Numbered from the stretch's first letter, positions 1 to 12,862 are shown. The stretch is DNA of 64,000 nt from Salticus scenicus (GCA_963930645.1 OZ005648.1:195521304-195585303); one strand, 5' to 3'. The notes: a model not told the origin generated them from the sequence alone. Program-made: numbers and translations.

Positions 1-2
1 GT

Positions 3-1229
3 AATCATCTTGCAAAGGACTGTTTTTATAAAAACAATTCACAAAGAACATTTAACACTTATGGTTATAAAGGACATAAAAATCGAAAAAACAATTCTCG
101 TTTTGATAAGAAAGAAGAAAAGAATAATTCTGTTTTTAGTGCTTCTACTATTGATTTATTGTGTGATAATGTTTTCGTTTTAGATTCCGGGGCGACCGAC
201 CATATGGTAAAAGATAAAATCTGGTTTGATAAATTAAAACCAGAAAGTAAAGAAATCTTCTTGGCAGGTAAGGATGCAAAAATTATGTGCCATGGCACCG
301 GAAACGTCAAAGCAAAAACCGTAAGTAAAAATCCTGTTTATTTAACTATCAAAAACGTGTTATTTGTACCAGATCTTAGATATAATCTTTTGTCGGTAAC
401 CTCATTAATGGATAAGGGATGCAGCATTAAATCTACTAAAAATTCTGTACTAATTTTGGATAGTAATAATAAGTTAGTTACTAAAGCATATAGAAATAAT
501 AACAAACTTGAAATTAATTTAGAACCAATTACTAGTAAAGAATGTAATGTTGTGATGAATGATATTAATTATGAAACCTGGCATAGTAGGTTATGCCATT
601 TAAATCCTAACTATATGCTTAAAATGAGTGATTATATAAATGTAGATATCATAAATGATTTTAATTGTGAAATTTGTGATATAAGTAAGGTAACTAGAAA
701 AAATCATCCACCTGTTAATATAGAACAAAGTTCCGAAATTCTAGAATTGATTCATATAGATTTGTGTGGGCCAATTAATCCTGTGTCGTTAGGGGGTGCT
801 AAATATTTTATGATTTTAGTGGATGATTATTCTGGCATGTACTTTACTTATTTTTTGAAAAATAAAAGTGAGGTATATGAAACATTCTGTAATTTTAAGA
901 GTAAACATGAAAATTTAACTGGTAAAAGAATCAAAAGGCTCAGGTCAGATAACGGCCTGGAGTTTGTAAATGAAAAATTGGATAATTATCTAACTAATTC
1001 TGGTATTTCACATGAAAAAACGGTTCCTTATAATAGCGAATCGAATGGTAAAGCGGAACGTGGAAACAGAGTATTACTAGAAAGAACTAGGACTATATTA
1101 TACGAAAGTCAGTTACCATTATATTTTTGGGCAGAAGGTATAAACTTTAGTACACGAGTTTCTAATGTAACACCGCGTAAAGGAAAAAATAAAATACCCC
1201 TAGAAATTTGGACCGGTAAAAAAACCTAA
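3..1229 (+). CDS. Copia gag end, protease and integrase (frame-broken)
   Basis: The frame is open from the window edge; the first methionine is at 159 but is internal to the polyprotein. The first residues (NHLAKDC) are the second half of a CCHC zinc knuckle of gag. Counting from the Met at 159: protease active site DSGATDH at residues 9-15; HHCC zinc-binding domain with H142, H147, C170, C173 (WHSRLCHLN ... CEIC); integrase core with D201 (HIDLCGP), D264 (RSDNGLEF) and E300 (NGKAERGNR), a DD35E spacing. It stops at 1227-1229 just after WTGKK. The continuation typical of Copia integrases is in the +1 frame directly downstream, so the stop is caused by a one-base shift in the A7 run at 1218-1224. 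Function: polyprotein cleavage and insertion of element cDNA into host chromosomes. Confidence 0.9.
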   Translation, partial: NHLAKDCFYKNNSQRTFNTYGYKGHKNRKNNSRFDKKEEKNNSVFSASTIDLLCDNVFVLDSGATDHMVKDKIWFDKLKPESKEIFLAGKDAKIMCHGTGNVKAKTVSKNPVYLTIKNVLFVPDLRYNLLSVTSLMDKGCSIKSTKNSVLILDSNNKLVTKAYRNNNKLEINLEPITSKECNVVMNDINYETWHSRLCHLNPNYMLKMSDYINVDIINDFNCEICDISKVTRKNHPPVNIEQSSEILELIHIDLCGPINPVSLGGAKYFMILVDDYSGMYFTYFLKNKSEVYETFCNFKSKHENLTGKRIKRLRSDNGLEFVNEKLDNYLTNSGISHEKTVPYNSESNGKAERGNRVLLERTRTILYESQLPLYFWAEGINFSTRVSNVTPRKGKNKIPLEIWTGKKT

Positions 1230-3258
1230 ATTAAATTACTTAAGAAAATTTGGTTGTGTAGCATATTTTCATATCCCTAAAGTATTGAGAAATAAATTTG
1301 AAATTCCAGGGAAGAGAGGAATTTTTCTAGGGTATAGCCGTGAACGTAGGGCGTATAGAATTTATGATCTAGAAAGTAAAAAAGTAATTGAGGAAAGATC
1401 GGTCAAATTCAACGAATCATTAAAAGGCAGTTCATTTTTTGAGAAAAATAATAATGTCTGGGATATTCAATCATTCTATGATTCATCCCCAAATGAAACC
1501 GAAACTCAAACAACAGAAAACAAAATTCCGCATTTAGAACTCTTTCATGAGAAAAATGAAGAAAGTAGCATATCGAAATCCTCTACTTCTGGCGCGCCAG
1601 CAGAGGGGAGCGCCAAAGGGGGGAAGCAAATTGAGCAGAGTTGCAGAGTCGAAGCCGGAAGTAATTTGGAATTACGAAGAAGTGAAAGAATAAAAAATAA
1701 ACAAATAGTGAGTAATTTTACGGAAAGTGTCCCAAATAATTATTTAGAAGCGAAAAATGGTATTAATTGGCAAAATTGGGAAATAGCGATGCAAGATGAA
1801 ATGGATTCATTAAATAAACATAATGTTTGGGAGATCGTTGATAAGCCAAGTGACGCAAAATTAATAAAAAGCAAATGGGTTTATACTAAGAAACAAAATG
1901 ATTCAGGTGACATAATTTTTAAGGCGAGGTTATGTGCAGCGGGTTATAATCAAATTAAAAACGTCGATTATTCGGAATCTTTCTCACCTGTTCTGTGCAT
2001 GGAAACATTTCGTTTGCTAATTGCAATTGCCGCTAAATTAAATTTAATTGTAAAATTCTTTGATGTTAAAACCGCGTATTTATACAGTAATTTAGAGGAA
2101 AATGTATACATGTTACAACCGCAGGGTTTTGAAAGCTCTATAGGTACAGGAAAGGTATGTAAATTAAAGAAAAGTATCTATGGCTTGAAACAAAGTGGGA
2201 GAAACTGGTATTTGAAAATAAAATCTGAATTAGAGAAATTGGGATTAGTACAAACAGCTTCAGATAATTGCATATTCATTAAAAGTGATAATGATAAATT
2301 TCTTATTTTGAGTATCTATGTTGACGATTTTTGCATTTTCAGCAATAATCAAGAAATGTATGAAGATATAATCTCTAAAATTAAAGTAATATTTGAATTA
2401 CATGAAAATAATAAATCAAAATTTCTAGGTATAGAAATACTACAAAATAACAACGGTATCTATTTGTCACAGACTCAATACATTGAGTCATTACTAGCTA
2501 AACACAATCTAAGTGATTGTAAAACAGTAAAAACCCCAATTGTTAAAGGAGAAGATAAAAGCTTACCACTCACAAATGAAACTATTGATGTAAACGTGTA
2601 TCAAGAAATTATAGGTGAATTATTATATTTATCTAATAGAACGCGTCCAGACATAGCTTTTGTAATTACTTATTTGTCACAATTTAATCATAAGCCTGAA
2701 AAAAGGCATTTTTTACTTGCAAAAAGGGTTTTAAGATATTTAAAGGGAACTAAAGATAAAAAATTATTCTATAGTACAGAATTTGGGTATTTAAATGCAA
2801 GTTCAGACGCAAGTTGGGGGAATGCAGAAAATGGAAAATCATTTTCTGGTGGTGTAATTTTGTTGGGTAATTCATTAATATCATGGAAATGTCATAAACA
2901 AAAAAGTGTAAGTTTATCAACTTGTGAAGCAGAGTTGTTTGCTATTTCAGAAATCTCTAAGGACATAACATGGATAATAAATTTATTATCGGAATTAAAC
3001 TTTAAAAATTTTATAAACAATACTGTATCACTGAGTTCAGATAGTCAAGCAGCCATACAATGGGCTAATTGTGCAAGATCATCCAACAAGTCAAGACACA
3101 TAAATCTCAGATTACATTTTGTAAAGGACTTGATTAGAGACAAAACAATTGATCTGTATTATACTCCAAGTGAAGCTCTAATATCAGATTTCTTGACAAA
3201 GGCTGTAAACGAGGAAAAACTGTTATATTCAATGGAACATATTTCTTTAAATTCTTAA
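1225..3258 (+). CDS. Copia integrase C-terminus, reverse transcriptase, RNase H
   Basis: Continuation of the same polyprotein in the shifted frame; the Met at 1285 is an internal residue, not a translation start. Residues counted from 1285: end of integrase with a GIFLGYS box at 12-18, an acidic and serine-rich linker, then RVT_2 reverse transcriptase from about residue 160. Catalytic aspartates are D260 (FFDVKTAY) and the YVDD box at 345-348. RNase H follows with D508 (SSDASWG), E548 (STCEAE), D586 (SSDSQAA) and D635 (SDFLTKA). A few usually conserved stretches differ (KARLCAAG where Copia elements generally have KARLVARG; TAYLYSNLEE where TAFLNGDLEE is common), but all catalytic residues are present. 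The stop is followed by about 100 bp of trailer and the purine tract. Confidence 0.9.
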   Translation, partial: PKLNYLRKFGCVAYFHIPKVLRNKFEIPGKRGIFLGYSRERRAYRIYDLESKKVIEERSVKFNESLKGSSFFEKNNNVWDIQSFYDSSPNETETQTTENKIPHLELFHEKNEESSISKSSTSGAPAEGSAKGGKQIEQSCRVEAGSNLELRRSERIKNKQIVSNFTESVPNNYLEAKNGINWQNWEIAMQDEMDSLNKHNVWEIVDKPSDAKLIKSKWVYTKKQNDSGDIIFKARLCAAGYNQIKNVDYSESFSPVLCMETFRLLIAIAAKLNLIVKFFDVKTAYLYSNLEENVYMLQPQGFESSIGTGKVCKLKKSIYGLKQSGRNWYLKIKSELEKLGLVQTASDNCIFIKSDNDKFLILSIYVDDFCIFSNNQEMYEDIISKIKVIFELHENNKSKFLGIEILQNNNGIYLSQTQYIESLLAKHNLSDCKTVKTPIVKGEDKSLPLTNETIDVNVYQEIIGELLYLSNRTRPDIAFVITYLSQFNHKPEKRHFLLAKRVLRYLKGTKDKKLFYSTEFGYLNASSDASWGNAENGKSFSGGVILLGNSLISWKCHKQKSVSLSTCEAELFAISEISKDITWIINLLSELNFKNFINNTVSLSSDSQAAIQWANCARSSNKSRHINLRLHFVKDLIRDKTIDLYYTPSEALISDFLTKAVNEEKLLYSMEHISLNS

Positions 3259-3347
3259 TTTTATATATTATTATGTGTTCATCCTGTATTATGTTATATT
3301 TGTATTTATATTTTTTATTTTTGTGTAGATTAAAATGCGTCGCTCGC

Positions 3348-3357
3348 AGGGGGGGTG
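3348..3357 (+). promoter_or_regulatory. Polypurine tract before Copia 3' LTR
   Basis: AGGGGGGG sits two bases upstream of the LTR start TGTTGGAG. A purine run resistant to RNase H at this place primes plus-strand DNA synthesis in LTR retrotransposons. Confidence 0.7.
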
Positions 3358-3681
3358 TGTTGGAGTAGCGAACGATTCATTTTAATAAATAAAACAGATG
3401 CGCCTTTAATTGCGCATGCGCGTGAAAGAGAGCTCTCCAACTGCTCCCAGCGAAGCACGCCAGAGTTAAAAAAGGAATGTAGCTGTGTGCAACGGCCTTG
3501 GTGGCCATTATTACCTGTGTGGTTAAATAACTAAAACTACAAAGATAATCTGCATTTAAATATGTTTAATTCTACTTATTTTGAATGTGTGTAATGTAAA
3601 TCGTCTTGTTTATCGTCTACAATAAATGTCAGCTATATATAGATTCAAGAATTTCGTTTTAATGGAACTCATATTACAACA
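3358..3681 (+). repeat. Copia 3' LTR
   Basis: Starts TGTTGGAG and ends TTACAACA, giving the short inverted ends TGTTG/CAACA expected of an LTR. Length is about 324 bp. It holds an AATAAA at 3621-3626 and a TATATATA box near 3634-3641. The boundaries are inferred from the inverted ends and purine tract, because the 5' partner is off the window. Confidence 0.75.
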
Positions 3682-6600
3682 CTAACAAAGTGAGCCAGAG
3701 AGTGTATAATAGAACAATAGCTATGACAGATATGATGGTTTTGTGATGCCTAACTGAACATAGCGTACTGAACAATATGTGAAAAGCAGAAGAGGCTTCA
3801 TGTTGTGCAAAAATGACAACCAGCATTCTGCAAAGTGACATAATGAAATGTCCCTTGTATGTGTAAAAATGTGTAAAAAAAAAAATAATCTAGCCCTATG
3901 TCAGAATAAAAGCGCACATGTAAGAGTTCAAGAAAATTATTTATTTTATTTTATTTTAACTCTTATTTATTTTTATGCCTTCTAATTTTTTTTTTTTTTT
4001 TTTTTTTTTTTTATATATATATATATATATAAATTAATGAACCAACTTTATTTCAACAGCTTGTGTTGGTAAAAAAAAATATTAAAATTTACTTGTATGA
4101 AATAATTTCCTTTTCCTGAACAAAATTTTTAATAAATGAATTAGCATTTGAATTTCTCAGAAAAATATGATCTAAATAATAATATAATTTTTAATGCATA
4201 AACTCTGAGTAGACCTGAAATAGGTGATAAGAATATAACTTATAAAAATTGTCAAAAAAACAGCAAAAAAAAATCTAAATATACTATTGTTTTATAATTA
4301 GAATTGAACTATTATTTTATCGAGCCCAATTAATATTCAATATCTTTCTTAAAAAGGATACTGTATGTTATACAGATAATTCCATAATACTGCTCAGTAA
4401 GAAATAGTCTTTTAAAAAAAAAAAGAAGAGTGAACCAGCCACATACTTCTGCACAGACTACTTCTTACAACGCACAGATGATTTCACGGCCATATAAAAT
4501 ACATCTGTGGTGCAAACCTTCCAAAAAGGAATTATTTTAATTAAGAAATTTTAAATAATTAAATATTTAATTTAAACTGACAGAAAATTTTCTGCAAGAA
4601 TTTTACTCTTTAACCAAGAAAAAAAAAACTTTTTTTTTTTTTTTTTTTTTTTTTATAAAAATAAAAATTTTAAAACGTACAGACTATGTACGGAAATTTC
4701 ACTTTTGTATGTATTTGAAAAATAAAACAGGCTCTAAAAACATAACAGAATTTACTGCAAGCTAACAAAAAATTATTTACTTTTATGTATGTGTGTATTA
4801 TTATTGTAACTAGTTTTTTTGTACAAAAAAATTCCTGTGAAAATTTAATAAAAGAAAATGTAATTATCTCCACATGTGAACCAATGAAATAGCAACTAAA
4901 TAGGTCAGATAAAATTTTGTGAGTGTGTGTGTGTGTCAAACATTGGGTTGTGAGGCCAAGTTTGAGAATAACGTAGAAAAGCATGGAAAACCATACATGT
5001 GAAAGACAATGGAATACTATTGGATAAATTTGCATTATGACTGACAAACTGAGAAACCAGCCAATAATACAATAAATTTCTGACCCAAAAGAAAACATAT
5101 ACAGGAACACATGTAGAAACATAGGGAGAAAAAAATATATATATTCTTTTTGGTGTGTGTGTGTGTGAGAATTATTAATTATAAAGTGTTTGCAAACGTT
5201 AAAATAACTGATCATGTTATTCAAATGAGATAAAAAAATAGTGTGAATTTGTTAAAAATGAATCTTGTGAAAGAGGTGATGTGTTCACGCAAAGAATCCT
5301 TGAAACTTTGACAACCAATGAAAATATAATTAGGAAAAATATACAATCCAAATATTTCCAAAAGTCACATACATCCTTATGTTATTTATTTAAAATTTAG
5401 TAAGTAATTTTATATCAATATCTTTTTATTTATTATTATTTTCATTATTTTAATTATTTATTTTGTCACCCGAAATATTTATAGAACATGTGTTAATGAA
5501 TTATAAGTGTACTTGAAAGCCAATAAAACATAACCTTCAAAAATTGTTGTGAAAGTGTGAAACCCCTTACACAATTACAGGTGTTGAAACCAATATAATG
5601 GTCAAAATCCGTAGATTATAGAAGTCATTAATATATTGACAACCAGAGCAACACAATTGTGCTTAGAGGGTAAATGTGTATATGTGAAAATTAAAAATAT
5701 AATCAAACGGGTGATATGTTATAATGTTTAAACAATATTGTAAAAAAGGAATATCAACTGAAATAATTTGAACTATTAAAAATTTAGTATATGTCTGTAA
5801 GTGTTCCAAGAAATATTAAAATTGAAAAAATTAAAAAAATGCCACAAAAATAAATTTCCATTGCCGCAGATGAAAGCGCTAAAATTGCGAATTTAACGTG
5901 CACAGAAAATTATAAACAAACAGTAAAAGCAAAAAGTCATGACTAAAATAACAGTATTATCTACTGAACTGAGCATATATGAACTGAGATGAGCTGAGCT
6001 GAGGTGAGATGAGCTCAGATGAGGCCTCAAAAATTAAAAAAATGCGCATAAAATAGATATATAAGAAATAGCTTCAAAGGCTATAAATTGCTCAGTAAAA
6101 TAATAATAAAAAGACTCGAGTACAAGAAGTGTAATCTCACTTCAAAAAGGTGAATAAAAAGAATTTCACCAAATCAGCTGATAAAAAGAACAGTAAAATA
6201 AATCTGTTCACACATGTGCAAAAGATGTTTTTATCTTTTTTTTTTTTTATTTATCTCTTCTCTTTTAAAAAAAGTACTGCAATTATTCAGCAGTGGGCCC
6301 AATTTGATGTTAAAGTAAGCTTACTATATATCTTGTTGTCATAATTATTTGTTATCAATAGTAATAAAATATTCCTATATATATATGATAGACATACTGA
6401 CATAAACACCAATAAACAAACATGAAACAGTGAATAAATGCGATAAAAATATGGCATGATATGTACAGTAAAAAAAAAAAAAAACTTCTCTGCAATCAAC
6501 GTATTTGAACTGAATGAAAAAAAAAATATATCACTATTATTATTTGAACGTAAACAAACTCAGGCGAAAACGGCGAGATGTTTATCTCTGTTTGAGAAAA

Positions 6601-8870
6601 AAAAATTAAACAGTCTTCCCTTTTTCTTTTTAATCATATTTCGATTACTCCTAAATTTTCTTTTTTACGCAAATGAACGAAATAAAACTATTATGCACAT
6701 AAAATAAATTTCGTATGAAAGGTAATCAAGGGTTAAAATTTTAGAAAATGATGATAGGTTTCATCTAACAAAATTGAATGAATGTGGGAAAAAAAAATGT
6801 GTGAAATGAAAAATTACATTAGATGTCAAATTTCACGACCAGCATAAGAGTACATGGATTTAAGCGATAACATCTAACTGACAAAAATATATAATGTGTT
6901 ATAAAATTTCTCAACGTTTATGAAATTAGAAAAAAATAATAATTAAAACATTTGTGTCAAAATGTAACATTTTAGTTAAAATGGGCAAAGAAAATACTGT
7001 GTTATGTTATTGTAAAAAAATGAAACTTGAAAAATATACAACCAAAAATAATATTAGAATAAAATTATGTTTATGTGTTTAGGTATCTAAGATATACAAC
7101 CAACTCCCCTTTCTGTATAAGTGATTGTACATGATTATTTAAGAATGCCTGGTAAGTATAATAAATAAAACATTGAACCTTATGTTCAAGACTAACAAAT
7201 TTGTTAGGTTTACATGAAAGTCAATGTACATAATATCCGAAAAAAATGAGAAAAGAAATATGTAAATTTGGAAAATTGTGTGTTAAATTTATTTAGGACA
7301 CTTGCATGCAACAAGATACGGCCAGTATAGATTCATAAAATATATTATGTACTGGATTTACATATTGTCCTTAATACATACAGTGTTAAAAAAGAAAATT
7401 GTTGGAGATATAATCAATTAATTAATATTTTATTCAATATTTTATTTTATTTATTTATTCGGTCACTGTGGACCCTATGCTATGTCCTATGTAGTATGTA
7501 CCTATGCGTTGTGGGAAAGATCTTTTTATAGAAACAATATTAGTAAACAATAAGAAAAATGTACCATAAATAAAAACAATTCCATTCGATTTCTGTAAAA
7601 AAATGTTAAATTTTATGTAAAATTTAAATAGTAAAAAAATGTAAGTTAATTATATTCATACTCAAATTAAATAAAGTTTAATGTAAAATCATACAAACAA
7701 TGACAATCAATGCAGGTCCCCTCACCAAGAAAAAATTTGGCCAGTAATTCAAGATAAGGAAAAGAGCATTGAATGCCAACAACACAAGCGCAATTAGGAG
7801 CTCTACTAATGCACATTGTGGCACAAAATTACATAAACTTGAATCCTAACATATTAATTGTGCCTCCTTCAATTCAAGGACTTAAATTAGATGTATAAAT
7901 CTAAATTATTTTATTTGTTTATCTATTTTTAAATGAAAGGATAAATAATGGTATTTAGAGAAAAGTGTAGTGTTGACATTTAGCTTTTGAGACACAGTGA
8001 TGCATAATTAAAAAGCAATAACAAAAGTATATAAGTTTATGAACAAAAGTATGGGAATACCTGAAATTATCACTCCAATTATTTTATTTATTAATTTGTT
8101 ATGCAATGGCAGTTCCAAGCAGGTTAAAATAATTGAACAAAAAAAAATATATGTGTGTAAAAAGATGAGAAATAAGTGTCTAGATATCGACTGATATCAA
8201 AAACGAATTTTCGCCGACACGTCTCTAAAAAGGTATATATAAAAAAAAATATGTGTATTTCCAACCAACCTAGAAAATGCCAACATGCGAAATAACTCAA
8301 AATTTAATTCTTAAATTAAAAATTAATCAAATTCAATTAACAAACACAGTGATAATTATTTTGCAATAAAAATATATATAAAACATACAATTAATAATCA
8401 ATAACGAATTTTATTAAGCATTTGATTAAAAGACAAGAAATTTACTTCATGGAAAATTTAACACCTTAAACACAATAAATATTGCGATGTTAATGAATTA
8501 AAAAAATATAAAGATTCGCTAAAATTTTGTAAACATTACATCATTTTATGTAATTACTTAATTCTCTTTTTTTATTTTATTTTTACACTTGTATATTCAC
8601 TGTGATAAACAAACAAATTCAACATTAAATTTAAGTTGTGAAAATAATATGTGCTTCATGTCATAAATCTCGAAATAATTTTGCACTAAATGTGAATATC
8701 CTAGTTTTCTTCTAGAATATTAATTGATCCATTTCATAATTATTATTACCAAAATTATCAATGAAAAATTATTTTTACACATTATATACAAAATTAATTT
8801 ATTCCAAACCCATTTAATAAAAATTACCAGTAAAACAGCATTTCAATTCAGTAAAAAAATATATGAAACC

Positions 8871-8901
<31 letters not shown>

Positions 8902-9239
8902 GATTGAAAAAACAAGAAATTTATTCAATGGAAAAAAACAATTTTTTTTTTTAATTTATCATCAATTACCATATATAGATTTATAAAATAGCTTCCATAT
9001 AAATGAAAAATATATTATTTAGACAAAGAATGCATAATGTAACCATGAATATACTATAGAAAGTCATAAAATTATTGTTATACACGAAAAAGGTAGTAAT
9101 AATATATTTATTATTATTTTTTTTTAATAAAAATTTCAATCTTCATCAATAAAATATAAAAACATTCTACTTACGTTATTCTGCTAAACTGACAAACGAA
9201 AAACTATTTAAAAAAATATATATATATATACTTTATATG
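3682..9239. other. AT-rich non-coding DNA
   Basis: No gene recognised. Long runs of A and T (for example T tracts ending near 4011, 4654 and 8895), (TA)n after the first of these, short (GT)n tracts near 4920 and 5155, and a purine-rich patch of GAGCT/GATGA-like pentamers at about 5975-6024. Open frames here, including a 184-codon one on the minus strand at 4670-5224, are low-complexity and run through the microsatellites. Confidence 0.6.
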
Positions 9240-10640
9240 CATTTTATCTTTTTCACACGTGACGTTCTGTTTGAAGTCTCATATAGTCTAGAATACATTA
9301 TGTATTTTCCAGTATTCCGATTTAGCAATACTTGTAAAACTTTCCCTGTGTAGACAGCTGGCATAAAATCCGAGGACTAAAAAAAAACACATGGCCTTAC
9401 TAGATGACCAACGTTCTATCCGTGAGTTCTCTCAGATAAAGTGAAAATCCTGTCTATATTTACCCAAACGTAATACCCTATTTCACAACGCGCAGTTTTT
9501 TTCTTTCTACTAAAGTTCGAATGTTTAGCAGTTCCGTAAACATAAATCCGTTAATAACTTGAAAAATGTCTAAAAGACGAACAATAAAAAAAATTGAAGT
9601 CATTCCGTCACTCCACATGAACACGAGTTTGCAACATTCAGAGTGTGAGCCTCCATAACACACAGTATGAGAGGACGAAGGAGAAACACCGGCCCGGCTT
9701 ATAGAAAACGAGGTCCAGCGACTTTGACTTGGGATAAAATGCCGAGCGCCGGTAGTCAATGAAAAATTGCAGCGAAGAAACTTCCAATAGTTCGGGGAAA
9801 CCATTGCGTCAAAATAAAACACGATGGGAAGATCATTCATTGAATACTTGCATATCCCGCTGTCGTTGAGGAAATATTTCACACATCAAATAGTACATAC
9901 ATAAGATAGAACTTTAAGCAGACTGTTAAATATCCACTATAAGGTGAACTACACATCTGTCTCCAAGGAGCCGATTTATTTTTTTCAAGAAAGTCAGTCC
10001 GTATAACTTTGAAACAACAGAAATAAAATAGTTTCTTTAGCTAGTAAATTTATCTAAACAAGTGCCCCTCTCTCTCTTTTTATCTCGTAACCACTCTGAA
10101 GAGGTCTGGCACCAAAGTTTATCAAGAAGATTCCGAAGAAGACTTGAGCTATAGTATAAGAATCGCAATAAAACTCCAGGAACATTGAACTTTAGGCCGT
10201 GAGGAAATAAGAATCAATAATTTTGCAGCAATCATCTTTATTTAATCAGCATGAAAATCAAGAAAGTCTATAATAAAAAGTACTATTTCCAAATATCTAT
10301 TATAAAGTTTAACAGACATACAGAGGGTTAGATGAGAGAGAGAGAGGGCTTCGCGATTACGTGTTGTTACGTCAAGATTTAAGAGCGAATTCTTGAAGTT
10401 GATTCTATTGCAACTCAGATCAGACTGTTGAATTACGCCAAGAGTTTTGAAAAAGTGCCAAATTTATAGCCAAAGATATTCCTTTGTTTGTAGAATAATG
10501 TAATGTAAATATTTTGAACTTAGCACGACCGTTAAAAAACTAACGCCAATCCTCAATGCCAAACTTTATCGCCAGAAGGCCGTTATTTAAGGGAGACACT
10601 CAGACTAGGATTTATTGCACATCCCGTGATAAAAAAAATA
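9240..10640. other. Higher-complexity island; possible host exon or promoter
   Basis: This stretch is clearly less AT-rich and has fewer homopolymers than its surroundings. It includes a CACGTGACGT motif near 9256 and a 134-codon minus-strand frame at 9478-9882 whose last 60 codons begin with a hydrophobic run (MTSIFFIVRLLDIF), reminiscent of a signal peptide. I do not recognise the protein, and no clear splice donor follows in frame. It may be a host promoter or first exon on the minus strand, or simply old transposon sequence. Confidence 0.2.
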
Positions 10641-11980
10641 TAAATTACTCTTTAATGATATTAGAACGGAAATGTATTGCTTAATTTAGCTTCGAATAAA
10701 TAAACATACGCAATTTAAAAGAATGAAAATGTAATTATGTATCCAACGGCTTATGACTGGAAATAATATTATTTTATATTTTATTTATTAAATGATTTAG
10801 AAGAGCTTATAAATGTCATTTAAAAGGAAAGTATTATTAGAATTAAGATATTTATTATAGACAAAAGCGAATAAATAAAAGTAATTTAGAATTTCGTTAT
10901 CTATTTTTATTAGCTATTTAATTTATTGAAAATATAATAATTATTTATTGCCTTTATTTAAAGCTGTAATTAAAATTAATATATGTGAAGGAACGACTTC
11001 ACAGGACTCGTTGCAGAAGTTGGCATTACTCATTCATTTCTTTTCTAACTGCCATGATGCCTTTCAAATTATCTGCAGGAAGAACACCGGTTAAGAATAA
11101 CTATTAAGAACAACTTGTTACAGGTCAACGAAAATATATATCTACATCTATTATTTTTCTGCGGCTTGAGTCAAAACTGGTATCAATAGCTAAGCGAAGC
11201 CCTTGAATGCGACTGGTAATTACCGTCCAATTTGTTCTGATCTATAGACTAAAGGGTATGTCCTTATTCATAGTGCCCATCTATGATATTGTCCTCGTCT
11301 TCAATACGCATTTAAATTCTCAAAAAAAAAAAAAAATCCAGGTATTTAAAATCCCATTGTGAGAGTCTTTAATGAATGCCATAAAACAACGATTTAAACT
11401 TAGACAACAAGTAAGCGGTCGGTGATTCCAGAGACTTTTGATTCGGATAAATCATTTCATTGAGGCACCAAATAACTCAAAACAATCCAATCGTATATAC
11501 CGGGTAATCCAAAAGTCATTGGAATAATAAAAATCATAATATTAAAAAAATATTGACCTTGGCACTATGCTTTTTTCGCTGAAGTACGCAAAAAAGACAT
11601 ATTTTTGTTTCAGTAACAAAAGAGTTATTACCAAAATAGTTTAATATTTCTCCACCAGATGACGATTTAACTGTAAAATTACTTTTTCACACTGGCGTAG
11701 TACATTAAACTTGAGTGTTCGCACTGAGTGTTCTCACAATGAAGCTTAGCTACAACTATTCTCTATCTCTTAACAATACCATGATTTTCTTTTTAGAATG
11801 ATTAACATCAGTTATAGTAATAAATGTTTTATTTAAATATTCGCTAGCATCTGAAGCTATATACAACATGTTAAAGTCAGATTTATCATTATTCCCAAAA
11901 TGGCGTCATTTGATAAGGCGAAGTTGTTTAAAATATTAGAGGACACTACGAATACAGCGCAATCTGTTGATGAAAATGTA

Positions 11981-11984
<4 letters not shown>
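10641..11984. other. AT-rich non-coding DNA
   Basis: No gene recognised. A (GA)n patch lies just upstream at about 10337-10350. Around 11500 the phrase CCGGGTAATCCAAAAGTCA resembles the end of a DNA transposon, but no matching partner end was found. A short open frame starting at 11900 runs into the adjacent (TA)n tract and is not supported. Confidence 0.5.
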
Positions 11985-12014
<30 letters not shown>

Positions 12015-12019
12015 GTATA

Positions 12020-12075
<56 letters not shown>
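11985..12075. repeat. (TA)n microsatellite
   Basis: About 90 bp of nearly uninterrupted TA dinucleotides, followed by a CATATCTTA-like degenerate repeat to about 12190. Several open frames on both strands here are artefacts of the repeat. Confidence 0.95.
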
Positions 12076-12078
<3 letters not shown>

Positions 12079-12244
12079 GTACAAATGTATGTACAAAGCA
12101 AATGTATATGTATCTTACATATCTTATACATATCTTACATATCTTACATATATGTATCTTACATATCTTATACATATCATACATATCTTATATGTATATA
12201 CAAATCAAAGCCAGAGATATATTTTTTATATTCAAAATCAAATG

Positions 12245-12407
12245 CAGTCGAACTTCGTTAACGTGAACGCGCTTAACGTAACGTGAATTACTTTTAATAT
12301 GAATTGTTTTCACAATCCCCGTCAAAATGAAGATTTGTTTCTGAGTTACTGATAACATGAACAGATTTTTTATATCTCTTGAAATTCACGTTAAAAAGGT
12401 TCGACTG
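12245..12407. mobile_element. Tigger/pogo-like MITE, copy 1
   Basis: Inverted ends CAGTCGAACTTCGTTAACG (left) and the reverse complement of CGTTAAAAAGGTTCGACTG (right). The interior holds CAATCCCCGTCAAAATGAAG, also present in the copy at 26823-26993. CAGTCRWACCTCGTT-type ends next to TA are typical of pogo/Tigger elements. Flanking bases here are TG and CA, so the TA duplication has decayed. No coding capacity. Confidence 0.75.
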
Positions 12408-12410
12408 CAT

Positions 12411-12830
12411 TTATTTATTGAAAAAGTGATTTATCAATGCAATTTAAAGAAAATTTGATGAATTAGTGAAAGTACATTTCTATAATGTTTGGTTTGATAC
12501 CTCAGAGTAAAATTTAAACATTATTTTTATTTATACTTTTAAGACTAAAAAATATTTTGAGTGTAATTTTTTTGTTGAGTTTTTCGTACCTTTTCAATTT
12601 CACCAAACGATAAACGTGTTTTAGTATATTCTGATAACTAATTTTATGGTTTTTAAAATTCCATATAGTAAATAATTAATAGAGGAAACTTAGAGGCTAT
12701 ATGCCAGAGTGTTTATTAAAGTTGTATAATATAAATACTCACAAAATTATAATTAAATTATTAAAAATTATCAACTCATAAAAAAAAAAAAAAAAGCTTT
12801 AATAAAAACCTTTTAAACTACACATAAGAG

Positions 12831-12862
<32 letters not shown>

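Larger units (their letters stand above)
1..3681 (+). mobile_element. Copia-type LTR retrotransposon, 5' part outside window
   Basis: Order read along the plus strand: end of a gag CCHC zinc knuckle, aspartic protease, integrase, RVT_2-type reverse transcriptase, RNase H, purine tract, 3' LTR. Integrase before reverse transcriptase is the Ty1/Copia order and the RT has the Copia YVDD box. The 5' LTR, primer site and most of gag lie left of the window, so age cannot be judged from LTR pairs and no target duplication can be checked; CTAAC follows the 3' LTR. The coding frame is broken once, at an A7 run (1218-1224), so this copy would not make the full polyprotein unless the extra A is a sequencing error. 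Confidence 0.93.

Noticed and set aside
1211..1230. Slippery heptamer for -1 frameshifting at the A7 run
   Set aside because: The needed shift is +1 and the site is within integrase; the phase does not fit the usual X XXY YYZ arrangement.
4670..5224. 184-codon minus-strand open frame
   Set aside because: AT-rich, rich in F, I and H from T runs and (GT)n tracts, no domain or motif; typical chance frame.
11857..12286. Five overlapping frames rich in Tyr and Ile
   Set aside because: They translate the (TA)n microsatellite and the Tigger-like MITE next to it.
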